From: an uncultured Collinsella sp.
GTDB taxonomy: Bacteria > Actinomycetota > Coriobacteriia > Coriobacteriales > Coriobacteriaceae
Reading direction: 5' to 3'
DNA: 30,758 bases
NCBI GenBank assembly: GCA_937989795.1
Contig: CALKBB010000206.1
Span: forward strand, 1-30,758
Shown here: positions 29,632 to 30,758 of the stretch, one piece after another
How positions within the stretch are numbered: position 1 is the stretch's first letter
How the letters are laid out: the number at the start of each line of letters is the position of its first letter
Program-made: the position numbers and the translations under genes
The notes under the pieces: model-generated
Databases searched by the model: none
What the model saw: only the letters and a program-made list of their open reading frames with translations
What the model was told of the DNA's origin: nothing

Positions 29632-30402
29632 TCACTGGAGGGTGGCGTCGATGGCCTTGACCAGGGCGCTGCGCATGCCGGCGTCCTCGAGCGCGACGAC
29701 GCCCTTGATGGTGGCGCCGCCGGGTGAGCATATGGCATCCTTCATCGCCGCAGGATGCTGCCCTGTTGCAAGCTGCAGCTTTGCCGTACCCAACACCATC
29801 TGGCTCACAATGCGATAGGCATCGGCACGCGGGATACCGTGCTTGACCGCCGCATCGCCCAGGGCCTCGATTGCCATAGCGACAAATGCCGGAGCGCAAC
29901 CACCCACCGTGCCGCCCACAAACAGCAGGCTCGTGTCGAGCTCGACGACAGTGCCAAGCTTACCGAGCAGGTCGAGCACCACGGCACGCTGCTCGTCATT
30001 GAGCGTAGAGGACTTCTCGCAAGCGATGACGCCCTCGCCCACCGAAACCGGCGTGTTGGGCACTGTCGAGATATGCGCGACACCCGGCAGGACCTTTTCC
30101 CACTTGGCGCTATCCCAAGTCCAGGCAACCGAAAGGACAACCTTGTCGGCAAGAGTGTCCTTAAGCGGAGCGAAGACCTTCTCGATCATGTACGGCTTGA
30201 CCGCAGCAACCACGATATCGGATGCGGCGACAACCTCCGCCGCGTCACGACAGGCAACCATCCCACGCGCCTCACAACGCTCAACCAAGGCGTCGTAGTG
30301 GCCCGCGCAGGCGCACATATCCCTCGCAGCCACACCGGCGGCGATCCAGCCATCGGCCATAGCGCTCGCCATATTGCCAAAACCGACAAATCCAATCTTC
30401 AT
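29632..30402 (-). CDS. proC: Pyrroline-5-carboxylate reductase
   Basis: Last step of proline synthesis: reduces pyrroline-5-carboxylate with NAD(P)H in the cytoplasm. The 256 residues begin with the Rossmann motif IGFVGFGNMASAMADG (3-18), then VVAAVKPYMIEKV, ISTVPNTPVSVGEGV, and the dimerisation and catalytic region GGTVGGCAPAFVAMAIEAL and SPGGATIKGVVALEDAGMR. The central GTVGGCAPAF replaces the common GLSGSGPAYVF and is slightly divergent, but the fold and order are typical. The start has AAAGGA about ten bases upstream. It follows rlmH by 73 bases in the same direction and may share its transcript. Confidence 0.95.
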   Translation of the reverse strand: MKIGFVGFGNMASAMADGWIAAGVAARDMCACAGHYDALVERCEARGMVACRDAAEVVAASDIVVAAVKPYMIEKVFAPLKDTLADKVVLSVAWTWDSAKWEKVLPGVAHISTVPNTPVSVGEGVIACEKSSTLNDEQRAVVLDLLGKLGTVVELDTSLLFVGGTVGGCAPAFVAMAIEALGDAAVKHGIPRADAYRIVSQMVLGTAKLQLATGQHPAAMKDAICSPGGATIKGVVALEDAGMRSALVKAIDATLQ

Positions 30403-30475
30403 ATCTCATAGTCCTTTCAGACACATTCCTCAAAACGAAAGGTATTGTCCCACGCCATTGTTTCGTATTGCCGAC

Positions 30476-30758
30476 CTATTTGTGATACGGCTCGCCACGA
30501 CTGATCTTGCAGGCACGGTAAATCTGCTCTAGCAGCACCACACGCGCCAGGTTATGCGGCAAGGTAATGCGTCCAAAGCTGAGCATCTCGTCGGCTCGTG
30601 CGCGTACATCATCGCTCACGCCGTCCGATCCGCCAATCACAAAGGCGATGTCGCTGCTGCCTCGCAGCATAAGATCGTCGAGCCTCGCCGAGAGCTCCTC
30701 ACTCGAACGCTCCATGCCCTCGATAGCCAGCAGGATCACATGCGCTCGAGACGGCAAG
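30476..30758 (-). CDS. rlmH: 23S rRNA (pseudouridine1915-N3)-methyltransferase, N-terminus outside window
   Basis: SPOUT-fold enzyme that methylates pseudouridine 1915 in helix 69 of 23S rRNA. The visible 94 codons are the C-terminal part: AIEGMERSSEELSARLDDL, the SAM-binding knot FVIGGSDGVSDDVRARAD, LSFGRITLPHNLARVVLLEQ and the invariant ending IYRACKISRGEPYHK with TAG. About 60 N-terminal residues lie beyond the right edge. The GEPYHK end is diagnostic. Confidence 0.95.
   Translation of the reverse strand, partial: LPSRAHVILLAIEGMERSSEELSARLDDLMLRGSSDIAFVIGGSDGVSDDVRARADEMLSFGRITLPHNLARVVLLEQIYRACKISRGEPYHK

Overview
The window is a high-GC chromosomal segment (close to 60% G+C by eye) with a dense, almost entirely minus-strand gene layout. 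The gene set suggests an anaerobic gut actinobacterium of the class Coriobacteriia, most probably Collinsella or a close relative. The evidence is the strong AGGAGG-type ribosome sites with occasional GTG starts, paired YhgE/Pip proteins, a VanRS-like two-component system, and abundant intergenic palindromes built on a TCCGTCCCC core. This assignment is an inference from gene content and style; there is no rRNA gene to confirm it. No phage genes, intact transposase or CRISPR array are visible.

Layout, left to right. 1-2149: the N-terminal 716 codons of phosphoenolpyruvate carboxylase (ppc), running off the left edge. 2407-3726: histidyl-tRNA synthetase (hisS). 3786-3979: three consecutive long hairpins, beside a major facilitator transporter that has lost its middle (4024-4473). 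4596-6987: an M20 amidohydrolase and an EamA-type drug/metabolite exporter. 7189-12195: two abutting YhgE/Pip membrane proteins. 12336-12500: two long palindromic repeats. 12531-14555: Hsp90 (htpG), with a terminator-like hairpin in its leader. 14757-17388: a tyrosine-kinase module (CpsC-like adaptor, CpsD-like BY-kinase, CpsB/YwqE-like PHP phosphatase) followed by a GNAT acetyltransferase. 17561-20657: pstB with a PhoP/PhoR-like two-component pair. 20761-22720: a VanR/VanS-like pair, divergent from a secreted D-alanyl-D-alanine carboxypeptidase (22920-24260, plus strand). 24392-27280: tRNA-Ser(GCT), an unrecognised 813-residue protein with a TPR-like tail, and tRNA-Arg(ACG). 27354-27731: an unknown 125-residue protein preceded by a near-consensus LexA box. 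27905-29188: serS. 29300-29473: a 57-residue membrane protein on the plus strand. 29632-30758: proC and the 3' part of rlmH.

Functional themes are translation (hisS, serS, two tRNAs, rlmH), envelope biology and its signalling (BY-kinase module, VanRS-like pair with a PBP5-type carboxypeptidase, YhgE pair), phosphate sensing (pstB with PhoPR-like proteins), and central metabolism (ppc, proC). The least explained parts are the 813-residue protein, the SOS-box-linked 125-residue protein, the YhgE pair, and the families of long palindromes that sit in several gene junctions.
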